Positions 32,794 through 45,862 of a stretch of DNA of 64,000 nucleotides are shown here, piece by piece. The DNA comes from Aplidium turbinatum (taxonomy: Eukaryota; Chordata; Ascidiacea; Aplousobranchia; Polyclinidae). The number at the start of each line of letters is the position of its first letter. The first letter of the stretch is position 1. A program made the translations under genes and the position numbers. The stretch is from assembly GCA_918807975.1 (NCBI GenBank), contig OU964932.1, positions 18,693,501-18,757,500 of the forward strand, read 5' to 3'. The notes under the pieces were generated by a model, which worked only from the letters and a program-made list of their open reading frames with translations, was not told the origin of the DNA and did no database searches.

Positions 32794-32984
32794 AAAAACT
32801 TGCAAATAATAATGCAGAAGGTAGCCTACATAGTTTGTGCTTTTTTCGCAAAAAGAAAAATGTTATTATCTCCTAAGTGCAGAAAGTAGGCATCACAACT
32901 TTTTTCGACCTTAACAACATTTGGCCTTCTCAACGCTTTTGCTCAATGTAATATCAAGAGCGTTGCAACATTGTTGCGCAACAA

Positions 32985-33840
32985 CTGATTGTTCAGAACA
33001 ATAGAAAATCTTTGTCCTTCTTCTCCAAACCAAAATACCTCGGGGTGACCTTAGAGTCTTAGACAGATTACTCACGTACCGCTTACCAATTGGTGTCATT
33101 GCGCAAGAAACTGTTATCGCGAGCTGCGCTACTTGCGTCTGGCAGGCTCCAGCTGGGGAGCGAGGACTGACAATTTGCGTACATCAGCCCTAGTCCTTGT
33201 CTACCCTTCAGCAGTGTACTGCTCACGTGCTTGGTGCCGCAATGCTCACTGCTATAACATCGATGCTGCCATCAACAGCGCCCTGCACGCATTGCGTCCC
33301 ACACCATTGGACATTTTTCCATTCTTAATTGCATCCAACCTGTTGAGCAAAGAAGCCACTCCGTCTCTCGCTCAACAGGCATTGCGGAGTCAACCAAATT
33401 TTTTACTCCAAGGTCTTTGCTCCCTCAAAAGAGAGCTCTGTTAACGGAAATTAACACATGCTCGTGCCAGCCGCTCTGCTCAATTGCTCAACAAAGCTGA
33501 CAAAAAAACATTTTTGCAGCTGATTGGGCGGACCACAAATAGAAATCTGAATGTAAGTCAAGTCCACCAGACTCTATTCGTTCATCCTCGACGCCGACAC
33601 TGATCCCATCGATCTGACGCTACCGAAACAGGCGTGGATGCGCATGAACCGTCTTCGTGCGTATGTTTTTCGCTCAACCATGCACCAATAGGTAACAGCC
33701 TCTTCTTCTTTTTCTTGTGAAAGTGGCGCTAAAGAACAGACCGCATCATCAAAGTTTGTGTGTCTTGGACCAAGAAAACAATGAATGGCTTCCAATGTGA
33801 TGTGGAACAGTCACGGATCAAAGGGGGGCACTTACTCATG
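32985..33840 (+). pseudogene. Decayed LINE fragment, second copy
   Basis: Paralogous to 3066-4360 without the hAT MITE. Translated pieces KYLGVTLD.LLTY, then AVYCSRAWCRNA, then LTLPKQAWMR and CESGAKEQTA are those of a Jockey/RTE-type RT thumb and its C-terminal Cys/His tail. Many frame breaks. It lies directly before unit 3, as the first copy lies before unit 1, so it was duplicated as part of the same segment. Confidence 0.6.
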
Positions 33841-35249
33841 TGTCCTCCCACAAAAACGTGGAAATAACATGCATTTTTTCGTTTTTGCAAAACAATTTCC
33901 CTCGCTTCGCTTGCTAAGTCGCATTCCGTTGACATAGCCAGCGGCATAGGAATTACGTATTTTCAGCAGGAGATGTAAGATGTGTGAATTACTTTTGTGT
34001 CATTGAAGTTCTGATGCTCCTCAAATTTGTTCTAGATCCGTTGGACCGTTACTGGTCCGGGAACGTTGGTTGGTTGGCTTGGAGTCTTTATCCTCGGACT
34101 GACAAAGCCTGGTAGTTTCGCATACTTGTAGAGGCTCTTGACACAAGGCCGGTTACCGAGATTGGCAGAGTGAAGTTTTCCGATTGTTGAAGTGTTGTTG
34201 CCAGGGAATTATTAACTAGCTGCCGCTGAATAGAGAGCAGTCCTGAAATGCGTTGCTCAAGCGCACACCCCGAGAGCCGAATTTGCGCCGCATGATCTTG
34301 AGCCGGGCGCGTAACCACTGAGCTAACTGGGCGGACAGAGGCTAACATTGTGAATCTGGAGTGGTAAAGGGTAAGACCCTCTGCCCTAAAAGTTTAAACA
34401 AAGAAGAAGCTCATTCAGATAAAGTAAAGCAATATTGCTTATTGGCATCGTTTACTGCTTGTTTCCAGATTTTAGGTTCGGTTGCCAATAGAAAAATGCA
34501 TTCCATGATGAATATCAAGGGCCAGTATGATGTTAACATCGTAAGATGTGATGCTATTAACCTAATAATTGCTCAGCCGTAATATTTGATAATAAATTCA
34601 AAGCCAGATTAATAACGTCAAGAATAAATCACTATTTAGTGATATTTTTGTGTGATTGAGAAAGTATATGCGAATCGGATGAACATTCTAGTTATTCTAG
34701 CATTAACTAATCAATTTAATCATGTTACTGCTCCTATTGTTCTTATCCAAATAATTTCAATCTATTCTTCCACGTCATTCTGCCATTATTTTTTTGCTCT
34801 CCCTCCAGTTTTATTCTTACCTCCTGATATTTTTTCTGTGGTCAGTTTGGACCATTTGTTGCTCATCACTTCATAAATGTTGCAAAATAAAACTTTTTGG
34901 AAATGTTTATGAACTGTTAAACATACTGAAAAATATATTTGACATAAGATTTTTAAATTGTGGAAATCAGGCAAGTGTAATTTTTTTGCACAAAATTGAT
35001 ATTTTTAACAAGCGTCGACGCTTGAAGTTGGCATGGAGACGCAAAGGATAACGAAAACGGTTTTGATTTTTCCTCACAGTGAAACAAAAAGATAAAGTTG
35101 TTATCTTCAAAATGCAAAACGTAATAAAAAATTTTCAACCTTAGGCTATTTAACTTTTTTGTTTGCTGTAACTAAACACAACACGCAAAAGGATCCAAAT
35201 AGCAAAATCGTCCAATTTATGTAGATTCCACGTCGACAGACGTTGAATC

Positions 35250-35258
35250 TATATAAAA
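35250..35258 (+). promoter_or_regulatory. TATA box, candidate promoter (unit 3)
   Basis: TATATAAAA after CACGTCGACAGACGTTGAATC, identical in layout to units 1, 2 and 4 (39823-39831). It lies about 2.04 kb upstream of the ATG of paralogue 5. Confidence 0.35.
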
Positions 35259-37294
35259 ACAACGGATTTTGCTGTCTGCAAAATACCATATTGCGCCACA
35301 TTATGAAAACGGGGCAACATGATTGCTCAACAGTCCAAACAACGGCCGACTAAAACAAACAACAGTTTCTTATTTTTAGAACATTGAGGCAACAGCTCAA
35401 TGGTAATTTCCTCCATTAGTTGACTTGAATCTGCAAATTAAATTGAACAACGACTTTACCTTTAGGGAAAGTTTTAAAAAGTTTGTTGAAAATATTCCCA
35501 AATGATTTTCCCCAGTTGATCAACAACCACACCCTGTTTTGTTTGCTCGTCTTCAACACATGCAGAAGATAAAACAACCATTTTATCTCGAGCGAAAATT
35601 GAAAGCAATTTGTATATGGGGAAGTTCTATTGCAAATGGAAATGACTTTCTGGCTTTCAAAGCCGCCACTTTGAAGAAAACAAAAATAGAACCATCCTGA
35701 AGAAAATGTTTTAACTGTAACGATTGCTTGTTAATTTTATTGCAAGTTATTTATGTTAAAGTTCTGGAATACTTTGCTCCCAAATATAAACAAAGCATAG
35801 TGATCTTATTTAAAGTTAAGATAAACACATCCCATTAAGAAAACGCTTAAATGCATTTTTTTGTCTTATCCAGGCTTACTCAAGTTTAAGATTGAGATTA
35901 AGTAGACAAAAAGCAAAGATCGGCCCAGACACGTCTCTTAAGTGTCCTTCCAAAGATACAGCTGCATGCTCTTGAGTGGTGTCGAACCAGCACCTTTTCA
36001 TGTGTTACATTGTTGTTTAATAAGTATCCAATATTTGTATTTCTTTATTTAAAATTTGGTGCACTCAAAGTACAAACAAAAATTTCTGGAGGAGAGTAAA
36101 CCTTTTGCTGTTTTACTTTTCGCTGTTAAAACAACAATTTATGGTATCAAAAATTACGTAACAAATGCAATACATGATGCAATCTATTTTTGAAACCGGG
36201 GTTTATCAAAACATTTCCAGGGGATCTCCCAAAAGGTGTTATTAATTTTCCACCTTCGCAATAACCTTTCTAAATGATAAGTACTTTATGTTTGTTGCCG
36301 TTTCGTACAGTAGATAGCAAATGTAAAAGAACCAAGCAACATCTAAGATTCGCGTAAAAGAGTTGTCCATTGCTTTGTATTTGTGGGCTACTAATAGGTC
36401 ATAGTTCTTTTAAGTTGTAAGGTTGTAGGCTTACGTTGGCTTAAAAATAATATTTAAAGGACATTTTTGAAATAAGAAAACAAAATTAATCAGGTTGTCC
36501 CAAAACTTGCATAGTTTATTGATGATGCTTTCGTCATCTTAAAGGCAGCTTTTTTAATATCTGGAAAAGCACATGCAAGTGAGAACATAAAAATCAATTA
36601 ACCAGTGAAAACAATTTAATACAACTTCTTAACAATTGTAATCTATCTTATGCAGCTTTTCAACTGTTAAGAATTTAAGTAAGTTACAGTCTTTTGGCAA
36701 TTTTGCAAATTTGTGGAGGACCGGAGCCTAGTTTCTCAACCCTCATATCGGCGGTTGACAGAACAACGATTCGTTAGACTAAGAAATGCATAACAAACAA
36801 AATACATGATCCAATGTATATTGTAAATAGGCTATGCATAAACGAATGTTAGAAAGCAGGGTTTGTCAAAACATTTTTAGGGGATTTCCCTACAGGTAGT
36901 ATTAATTTTCTTCAAGCGTAAACATTTTTCTGTGTTATAAATATTTTATGCTGCTTCCAGTCTCATGTAGTCAGCAAAAGGAAAGGAACAAAGCAACATC
37001 CAAGATGCATATGGTCTAAGAGAGTGTTCATTGCTATCGTTTTAGTAGGCTAGTGGCTACTGAACTTTATAGTCTTCCTAAGTTCTAAGGTTATTGGCCT
37101 AAGTTAGCTTAAAACTTAAATAAAAAGAACACTTTTGAAAGACTCAATAAAATATCGATTTGATTTTAAAAACGACAGTACAGTATTATAAAATAACAGT
37201 AGCCTACAATATCTTTTCAAACAGGATCTCCATCAGTTGAATAAAAACTACTTTCATAACATTTTGATAACAATATTTTGATAATTGCTTCGAA

Positions 37295-37933
37295 ATGGAA
37301 CTTGAAAATCGCCATTATTTTGGAGCAGAATTATCCTCCATTCGCAAAGGAATTAGAAACGAAAACATTGAAATGTATTCGTTGAATCAAAGCTTTGTAA
37401 ATGGGGTGCTGTGGAAGCTGTATATATATCCCTCATCAAACACGAGTGCTCGTGGATATTTGGAGAAAATATCGAACACAGAGGTTGTTCCATCTGAATG
37501 GAAAGAAGCCAAAGCCGCAATATTTGGGACCTTTTTAAAAGTCGAGAAGATTACTCACTATAAACCTTTTGCTGACCAGTTGGAGATTATGCCTTTACAA
37601 GACATTGCATTTACACTGAGAGTGGACATTGCAGATAAGAAAAAACTAAATAACTTTCAGCAGTATGAATGCGACGAGGAAAACTATACAATCGAAACTG
37701 GAAATATAAAACCGGAAAATGAAGTTGCAAACGTTTACGGACTTATTGGATTTAAAGGAAACATGTCCCATCCATTGGAAGACTGTGCTATGCTTTTGGC
37801 AGAAAAATTTCCAAAGAGTTTTATAACTTGGTTGAGTTATTGCCTCAATCCTAAGGGTTTCAAATACGCCACCTTCAACCTTACTGAAGAAGAGTCAGAA
37901 ACTGAATCCGAAACTGAATCAGAAACTGAATAG
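37295..37933 (+). CDS. Paralogue 5 of the unrecognised tandem family (212 aa)
   Basis: Single-exon ORF beginning MELENRHYFGAEL, nearly a twin of paralogue 2. It has the same Glu-Thr-Glu-Ser repeat tail. Replacement differences from paralogue 2 include Gly to Glu in the RNGN motif (RNEN here), Arg to Pro before LQDIAF and Glu to Lys in NPEG. RNGN is otherwise kept in all copies, so the RNEN change is worth noting. An acceptor-like AG is at 37223-37224, and a polyadenylation-type signal near 38354. Function unknown. Confidence 0.85.
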   Translation: MELENRHYFGAELSSIRKGIRNENIEMYSLNQSFVNGVLWKLYIYPSSNTSARGYLEKISNTEVVPSEWKEAKAAIFGTFLKVEKITHYKPFADQLEIMPLQDIAFTLRVDIADKKKLNNFQQYECDEENYTIETGNIKPENEVANVYGLIGFKGNMSHPLEDCAMLLAEKFPKSFITWLSYCLNPKGFKYATFNLTEEESETESETESETE

Positions 37934-38630
37934 AAATGACTTTTTTAAACTAACAATTGAAATAGAACATGTATTCATTTTTAACCAATTTATTTAACGC
38001 TGATCTAACAGTAATTTAATTAAACGGTAGCCTAGTTTTCGTGAACGAAAACGATTGGCAAACGACAAAGTATGGAAGCAAGTATTTCTACAGACTGTTA
38101 ACTTTTCTAAACAAACAATCGAAATAGAACATGTATTCATTTTTAACCAATTTATTTAACGCTGATCTAACGGTAATTTAATTAAACGGTAGCCTAATAT
38201 CGTGAACGAAAACGATGGCGAAGGACAAAGTATGGAAGCAAGTATTTCTACAGACTGTTAACTTCTAAATTGAAGTCTTATTTTGTTAATTATTATTGAT
38301 TTGTGATTGTATTATTATATAGGCTACAGTTTGTATTGGATAACATTTATTGTAAATAAACAAATTTCGAACAGAACATAAACAATGATTACAAGTGGCT
38401 TATGCCAGATCAAAATCGACCAAGAGAAGCTTGGGTAGAGCAATTAAACGATTCAACTAAAGTCGGAAATACACTGAATTGGAAATGTTAACCCAGGAAA
38501 TATTTCATGCACGCTGAAAAAGCTCGAGATAATTAATTTAGTGGCTAAACAAAAATTGAAGCATCGCCATGTGGTGACGCACTAATAGCATTCGCATAAA
38601 GTGTTTATTTGGCCTTACATGCTATTGGTT

Positions 38631-41205
38631 TGGTTGGTTGGTTTTGAATCTTTATCCTCGGACTGACAAAGCCTAGATAGGTTATTTCTGGTAGTTTCGC
38701 ATACTTGCAGAGGCTCTTGACGCAGGGTCGGTTACCGAGATTGGCAGAGTGAACTTTTCCTATTGTTGAAGTCTTGTTGCCGGGGAATTATTCCATTCAC
38801 TAGGTGCCGCTGAATGGAGACTAGTCCTGAAATGCGTTGCTCAAGCGCACACCCCGAGAGCCGAATTTGCGCCGCGTGATCTTGAGCCGGGCGCGTAGCC
38901 ACTGAGCTAACTGGGCGGACAGAGGCTAACATTGTGAATCTGGAGTGGTAAAAGGTAAGACCCTCTGCCCTAGAAGTTTAAACAAAGAGGAAGCTCATTC
39001 AGATAAAGTAAAGCAATATTGCTTATTGGCATCGTTTACTGCTTGTTTCCAGATTTTAGGTTCGGTTGCCAAAAGAAAAATGCATTCCATGATGAATATC
39101 AAGGGCCAGTATGATGTTAACATGGTAAGATGTGATGCTATTAACCTAATAATTGCTCAGACGTAATATTTGATAATAAACTCAAAGCCAGATTAATAAC
39201 GTCAAGAATAAATCACTATTTAGTGATATTTTTGTGTGATTGAGAAAGTATATGCGAATCGGATGAACATTCTAGTTATTCTAGCATTAACCAATCATGT
39301 CACTGCTCCTTGTTCTTATCCAGATAATTCCAATCTATTCTTCCACGTCATTCTGCCATTATTTTTTTGCTCTCCCTCCAGTTTTATTCTTACCTCCTGA
39401 TATTTTTTCTGTGGTCAGTTTGGACCATTTGTTGCTCATCACTTCATAAATGTTGCAAAATAAAACTTTTTGGAAGTGTTTATGAACTGTTAAACATACT
39501 GAAAAATATATTTGACATAAGATTTTTAAATTGTGGAAATCAGGCAAGCGTAATTTTTTTGCACAAAATTGATATTTTTAACAAGCGTCGACGCTTGAAA
39601 TTGGCATGGAGACGCAAAGGATAACGAAAACGGTTTTGATTTTCCCTCACAGTGAAACAAAAAGATAAAGTTGTTATCTTCAAAATGCAAAACGTAATAA
39701 AAAATTTTCAACCTTAGGCTATTTAACTTTTTTGTTTGCTGTAACTAAACACAACACGCAAAAGGATCCAAATAGCAAAATCGTTCAATTTAAGTAGATT
39801 CCACGTCGACAGACGTTGAATCTATATAAAAACAACGGATTTTGCTGTCTGCAAAATACCATATTGCGCCACATTATGAAAACGGGGCAACATGATTGCT
39901 CAACAGTCCAAACAACGGCCGACTAAAACAAACAACAGTTTCTTATTTTTAGAACATTGAGGCAACAGCTCAATGGTAATTTCCTCCATTAGTTGACTTG
40001 AATCTGCAAATTAACTTGAACAACGACTTTACCTTTAGGGAAAGTTTTAAAAAGTTTGTTGAAAATATTCCCAAATGATTTTCCCCAGTTGATCAACAAC
40101 CACACCCTGTTTTGTTTGCTCGTCTTCAACACATACAGAAGATAAAACAACCCCTTTATCTCGAGCGAAAATTTAAAGCAATTTCTGTGGGGAAGTTCTA
40201 TTGCAAATGGAAATGACTTTCAGGCTTTCAAAGCCGCCACTTTGAAGAAAACAAAAATAGAACCATCCTGAAGAAAATGTTTTAACTGTAAAGATTGCTT
40301 GTTAATTTTATTGCAAGTTATTTATGTTAAAGTTCTGGAATACTTTGCTCCCAAATATAAACAAAGTATAGTGATCTTATTTAAAGTTAAGATAAAACCA
40401 CCCCATATAACCCGAAAACGCTCAAATGCAATTTTTTTGTCGTATCTAGGCTTACTCTAGTTTAAAGATCGGTCCAGACACGTCTTTTAAGTGTCCTTCC
40501 AAAGACACAGCTGCATGCTCTTGAGTGGTGTCGAACCGGCATTCTTTTGTGTGCGTAGCAGGGCTCTCACCACTCGGCTATGCAGCCGACAAAAATATAA
40601 TAAATTTAGTAGCTCTAGTTGACTTCCTTGATAATAATCTAATAACAAACATAAAGCCATAGCAACGTTATTCGTTGATCACGAATCGAGAGCGTTTGAA
40701 ATGCTTCTGCTTGTAACTGTTTACGTTTTTACAATTTTACCTCTTGCGACCTCCAATAAAACAAACGTGAAATGTTAATAAATTTGCTTGAAGTAATTTG
40801 CGTTGAGGATTACGGGCTGAAAGTTGAAGAAAACCATTCCGTTTGATTATTTTAAACTATAAGTGATAAAGCGTTAATACTCTTAGCGAAACGCCAGACG
40901 TACATTGTTGTTTAAAATGTATCAAATATTTGTAATTCTTCATTTAAAATTTGGTGCACTCAAAGCACAAATGAAAACTAAAAGATGAAATATTTTTGTC
41001 AATTTTGAAAATTTCTGGAGCGGAGTAAATCCTTAGCTGTTTTACTGTTCGCTGTTAAAACAACAATTTATGGTATCAAAAATTACGTAACAAGTGCAAT
41101 ACATGATGCAATGGATTTTTGAAACCGGAGTTTATCACAACATTTCCAGGGGATCTCCCAAAGGTGTTATTAATTTTCCACTTTTGCAATAACCTTTCTA
41201 ATTTA
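38631..41205 (+). repeat. Segmental duplication unit 4 (gene lost)
   Basis: It starts with the SINE (38631-38920), keeps the TATA block (39823-39831) and the segment 40530-40905 that units 1 and 3 lack. It stops at about 41205 within the first copy of the 5' flank, so the family gene and its near 5' flank are missing. It provides the empty site for the hAT-like insertion of unit 2. Confidence 0.75.
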
Positions 41206-41460
41206 AAAAATATATTCGTTTATAGGCCTATATCATGACATGTAACCGAGTTGTTCATATCAAGCATTGTTGTGGGTTTGACATCTGTCAGAACTCAAAA
41301 GATACTTCATTTTCTTGATTAGGCTAGGATAGCAAAAATTTCAAATTTAAGATGCTAGAGGTGCTGTTGACGTATTTCACCTTGATTTCATCACTGAAAC
41401 TGCTATGGATTTAAATATTTGTACACAGGCATTTGTAGAACAAAGGTGTTGACTCCTTCT

Positions 41461-41861
41461 TTGAATATTTTTTTTTCAAGAATTTTTGATAGCCAGGAAG
41501 TGGTAGAATCAGAAAGGACAAATCAGTTGTTCATCCACAGTAATTCCTTCAAATTTCTTTGTAGGCTTGGTGTCAAACTTGTCAAAAAGACAACCTAATC
41601 TCTCAAGAAATTTGTGTTTACTCTGTTTGAAACTGTGGCACTCGAGAGCTATTTTCTCTGACGTAACGGGCTTCACTTCACTGACGTCATGTCAGATTCT
41701 GGAACCTTCCTCTCCAAATAGCAAAAACCGCGTGTTCTCGGAATGCAGTCTTGTAATCAATTTTTGCATTATGCCTAAATCGTATTCTTACTGTACTTCA
41801 TCGACAAGTAGATCTACTGTTGTGTTGCGTTATAATATATGGTCGCGTGTAGAGTTTGCAA
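41461..41861 (-). pseudogene. Decayed coding exon, part 2 (downstream half)
   Basis: On the minus strand a long frame with only a few stops runs from 41861 down to at least 41520. It contains VDLLVDEVQ, LITRLHSENTRFLLFGEEGS, HSFKQSKHKFLERLGCLFD and FEGITVDEQLI. At its upstream edge it continues in the same frame across the 8-bp duplication into 62728-62784. Three in-frame stops interrupt it. I do not recognise the protein. ITVDEQLI is reminiscent of piggyBac transposases, but the rest does not fit well. A host pseudogene or an old transposase are both possible. Confidence 0.4.
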
Positions 41862-41955
41862 CAGTGATGTGCGGTGAGGTTCCTAGACGGTGAGGCACTA
41901 ATTTTTTCAAGTCACGTTTACAATAATTTTTCTTTAACAACAACAAAAACGATAT

Positions 41956-42915
41956 CAGGGGAAGGTCGGGTTAGTTGAGCCACTGGGTTAGTTGATCCAC
42001 CCCTTTTAATTCTTAAATGTAGTGAGATAACCACATTTTATCATCACGTGATCTTAAAGTTTTTCATCGCGTGGTCTCCAGTCTGGTTTGAGTTGACGAT
42101 TGATGTTATATGTGGTGTTGAAGTTAAAAAGTTGTGTTTTGACCTTGGAAAGTAGATTTTGAAAATATAGGTATGTCCAATAATATTTTTTTATACTTAG
42201 TTACTGAGACAGTTTCATTCAATTTGTTTGGTAGCTTACCAAACAAGCTACGTTCTGAATAAAAAGCGGCATAGTGTGCCATGAAGTTTTGCTGTGGTTT
42301 TAACATTTTCATGGCGGTATAGTTGAGGTGTTAGTTGAGCCACTGCCTTCGGTGTTAGTTGAGCCAGTGTAAAAAGGGCGTTATAATGCTTACGAAACCT
42401 CCACACACCTTACATAGATTGCAGCGGTTGGATAAGTCTGTTTACGGTCCAATAAATCTCTTTGAACTACATAAAATTCAACAAAGGCACATAAACTTGG
42501 TCAAGCTTTAATGAAGTGGTGTTATTTGGATGCCGTAGCAATACTTTCATTATTTGATGTGTACATTGAGTTGCGAGCGACTCTTGGAACAAGTGTTAAC
42601 CTGTTTTCATATATTGATATTATTACTTTAAATAGCAACTAAGGCTTAGCAAAGAAATGTGGTTAAATTTGTGTTTTTAAAAATAATAAATTCGGCCCAA
42701 CTAACTCTCACCGTGTTGTTAGTTGAACCATTTGACTATTAGTTTTTAAACACCTGTGGACCCGGTTGTCGTCGTTCGATAAGGCTTATACTTCCTACAG
42801 ATATTGTTTAATATAAATAGGATGTAAAGCACTGTGAATGAAGAAATAAAAGCAACTCATATAAAAAAAAATTGCAAAAATGCAAAAAGTGGCTCAACTA
42901 ACCCGACCTTCCACC
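41956..42915. mobile_element. MITE with GGGGAAGGTCGGGTTAG ends
   Basis: The left end is CAGGGGAAGGTCGGGTTAGT and the right end reversed is GGTGGAAGGTCGGGTTAGT. Further copies of gttagttgagccac lie inside at 42321-42367 and 42718-42730. There is no transposase ORF. The ends are similar in plan to the element at 1787-2728. The target duplication is not clear, perhaps TA. Confidence 0.6.
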
Positions 42916-43635
42916 TAATCAAAAAAATAACGATTTTCACCACGTGAACGCTCGATATGAATATCGCCATGGAAACAGAAAAAATTAAAGCACAGTTTGG
43001 GTGTAGAAACGTAAAATTTGCGAAAAGGAAAGCACGACCATAGGCGTAACCAGAGGGGGGGGCGAAAGGGGCCATGCCCCCCCAAATTTTCAAAGTTTGG
43101 ATTCCGAAGTTGAGCCCTTCGTTGAAAATATAATAAAATTTGTAGACATTTATATCGTTTTCCAAGACATCTGGCTATTAACACCTCCTAGGACTTGTTT
43201 TAGACACACAGAAAGACACCAATAACTTTTGCAAATCGTTAATCGCGCAAACTTTACGCGATTTACGCTTCTTTTAACTAATCTGTGGAAGCAATTTCAG
43301 AATCGCTTACTCTGTTGGGTTTTTGTGTAGTTTTTGAGTAGGCTAGCTGAGTTTTTAGTGTTCTCTAATTTTCGCCGCAGTTTTTGCCCGTTTTGTGTGT
43401 AATAGCTACCTTTAATAAGTTAATAGCTGTTTATCTGCTAATAAATTTCATACAAATATTACCCTAAAAGTGTTTCCAGAAAGCGCTATAATCCAATATT
43501 TGAGTGTAATTTTGCAAAAAAATTTCCGGGGGAGCATGCCCCCGGACCCCCTAGAATACGTGTGCCTTCGCCATGCTCTAACCCCCCACCAGTTTATGCC
43601 AACCAGGATTTGCTCAACCTACCAGGATACGCCAC
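42916..43635. other. hAT-like scraps and the left half of the repeat that hosts element A
   Basis: 43040-43190 holds a 'taggcgtaaccagaggggg...gcccccccaaat' repeat scrap. 43380-43635 matches 30600-30850 and is the left half of a hAT-like repeat. Its continuation is found at 50798, beyond element A. No gene. Confidence 0.5.
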
Positions 43636-44035
43636 CCCAGCCAGCAAGCCCATATGGGCCCCACATGGGGACCCATATGGGCTGATGTACGGGCCCCATG
43701 TGAGCTGCCTATATGGGGCCCATACACATTGTGTCCGCGGGCATCACATTGCCCCCATATAGGCTGCCCATATTCATTTATGGGTTTCATGTGGGTTGCT
43801 CACACTCAACCCACAAATCTAATATAGGCTGCCCATATGTAATCCATAAATCTAATACAGGCTGTCCATATGTATATCAGGTATATATATATAACCGCAG
43901 ACAGATGCCAAAGTGCTCAAACTGCAAGCAGTAAACTTTGCGCAATGCATAGCAAGGTGCCCCCAGTGAAGTGCTCAATCGGCGTAAGCCAAGAGCGTCA
44001 CTTACTGCAGACAGTGCACACCGTTTAATATATAG

Positions 44036-45830
44036 GTGTTAAACTGTTTTATTTGCATCAACAGCGCACGGGTACAAATAATTGACACGGCGAGAGAGCA
44101 CAAACAAACATAGCCAGGTCGAAGACTTTCAGAAACCGGCCTGCCACACCCCGCGGCGGCGAGGAGCGGCGTGATTTATGGGGTGACGATGCACTCGGAG
44201 GGGTAAGTCCACCAGCTTAGGTCGCGGGGGCCAGGCTGGGGAGTCGAGGTACCTGTGGAGGGAGAGTGTGGATCGAAACACTATATGGCCCGTCCGCAAA
44301 TTTAGAATAGCGGAGCGGGCCAGGGAGACAGGCTCTTTCTGCATTGCCCAGAAAGATGGCCTGCGACAGGCCGGGCGACCCGTCGCGTGTGGACGCTGGA
44401 ACCGGCAGTAATTGACCGCCGGACTGCACCCACGTCTCCCTCACGCGACCTCGGCGCAGGTACTTGACTCTTATACCCGGTCTGCCAGTAGGCAGAGCGG
44501 ATAAGAAATGATGAACTGTTTTATTTTGGTCAACGACGCACGAGTACAAAATAATTGACACGGCGAGAAGAACACAATAAACATAGCCAGGTCAGAGACT
44601 TTAAAGAACCGGCCTGCCACGCCCCGTGGAGGCGGGGAGCGGCGTGATTATTGGGTGGCGATGCACCCGGAAGGGAAGTCCACCAGCTTAGGTCGCGGGG
44701 GCCAGGCTGGGAAGTCTAGGTACCTGTGGAAGGAAAGTGTGGATCGAGAATTTTGTGCGACTCGTCCGCAAAAGTTAGAATAGCGGAACGGGCCAGGGAG
44801 ACGGGCTTTGCTTTCTGCAAACGCAAAAAGGTCAGCTCACGACGGGCCGGGCGACAGAAGTTTTATAAAGCCAGGCAGCGCCCACGTCTCCATCACGTGA
44901 CCGTAACACAGGTACGTTTAACTCCTATACCCGGTCTGCCCGTAGGCAGAGCGGATAAACTTTGGGGTCTCCCACGAGGAAGAGAAGCTTAGCTACAAGG
45001 ACGATTTGAATACTCGTGGGAGACGAAAATTATATAAAATCTGGAGCAAAGGCTCAATTAATTGGTGTAAAAAAAAGATGATAAGTGGGAATATATTGTA
45101 TGCTTTACCTACCGAAAAAGTGATGACGTTGAACCAACGAGCACGGATGTGCACTGGCCAGACGTTGAGGCAGGTTCGCCCAGATGGGTCGGGGGGACTA
45201 GCGATCGAAGCGTAGATATGACTAGGCTACGTTACCAGGAAAAATAGTGTTGAACTGTTTTATTCGCATCAGTAGCTCACGGTACAAAAGATTGACACGG
45301 TGAGAGAGTACAAACAAACATAGCCAGGTCGAAGACTTTAGTAAACCGGCCTGCCACACCCCGCGGCGGCGGGGAGCGGCGTGATTTATGGGGTGACGAT
45401 GCACCCGGAGGGTTAAGTCCACCAGCTTAGGTCGCGAGGGCCAGGCTGGGGAGTCGAGGTACCTGTGGAGGGAGAGTGTGGATCGAAACACTATATGGCC
45501 CGTCCGCAAATTTAGAATAGCGAAGCGGGCCAGGGAGACAGGCTCTTTCTGCATAGCCCAGAAAGAAGCCCTGCGACGGACCGGGCGACCGGTCGCGTGT
45601 GGACGCTGGAACCGGCAGTAATTAACCGCCGGGCAGCGCCCACATCTCCTTCACGCGTCCTCACGCAGGTACTTTGACTCTTATACCCGGTCTGCAGTAG
45701 GCAGAACGGATAAAATTGGGGTCTCCCACGAGGAAGAGAGTCGAACCATTTAAGGATAATTTGGCTTTCGTGGCAGACGAATATTCAATAAAAATGTGGA
45801 GCAGAGGCTCGATGAATCAATACACTGTAA

Positions 45831-45862
<32 letters not shown>

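Larger units (their letters stand above)
34066..38630 (+). repeat. Segmental duplication unit 3 (contains paralogue 5)
   Basis: About 4.57 kb and nearly identical to unit 1, including SINE (34066-34341), TATA block (35250-35258), the shared deletion junction near 36006, the duplicated 5' flank and the gene. Differences are scattered single bases and small indels. Confidence 0.8.

Noticed and set aside
41461-41861. Possible piggyBac transposase (ITVDEQLI motif)
   Set aside because: Only one short motif fits; the rest of the frame does not resemble piggyBac. Kept as an unassigned decayed exon.
43640-43880. CRISPR-like or regulatory array from the many gcccatatgggc repeats
   Set aside because: Spacing is irregular and the repeats are the subterminal zones of element A (and of B), typical of transposon ends.
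43920-43990. Small nuclear RNA fragment (ctttgcgcaatg resembling the start of U4)
   Set aside because: Only about 12 bases agree, and the same sequence is simply the inner edge of the terminal zone in both elements A and B.
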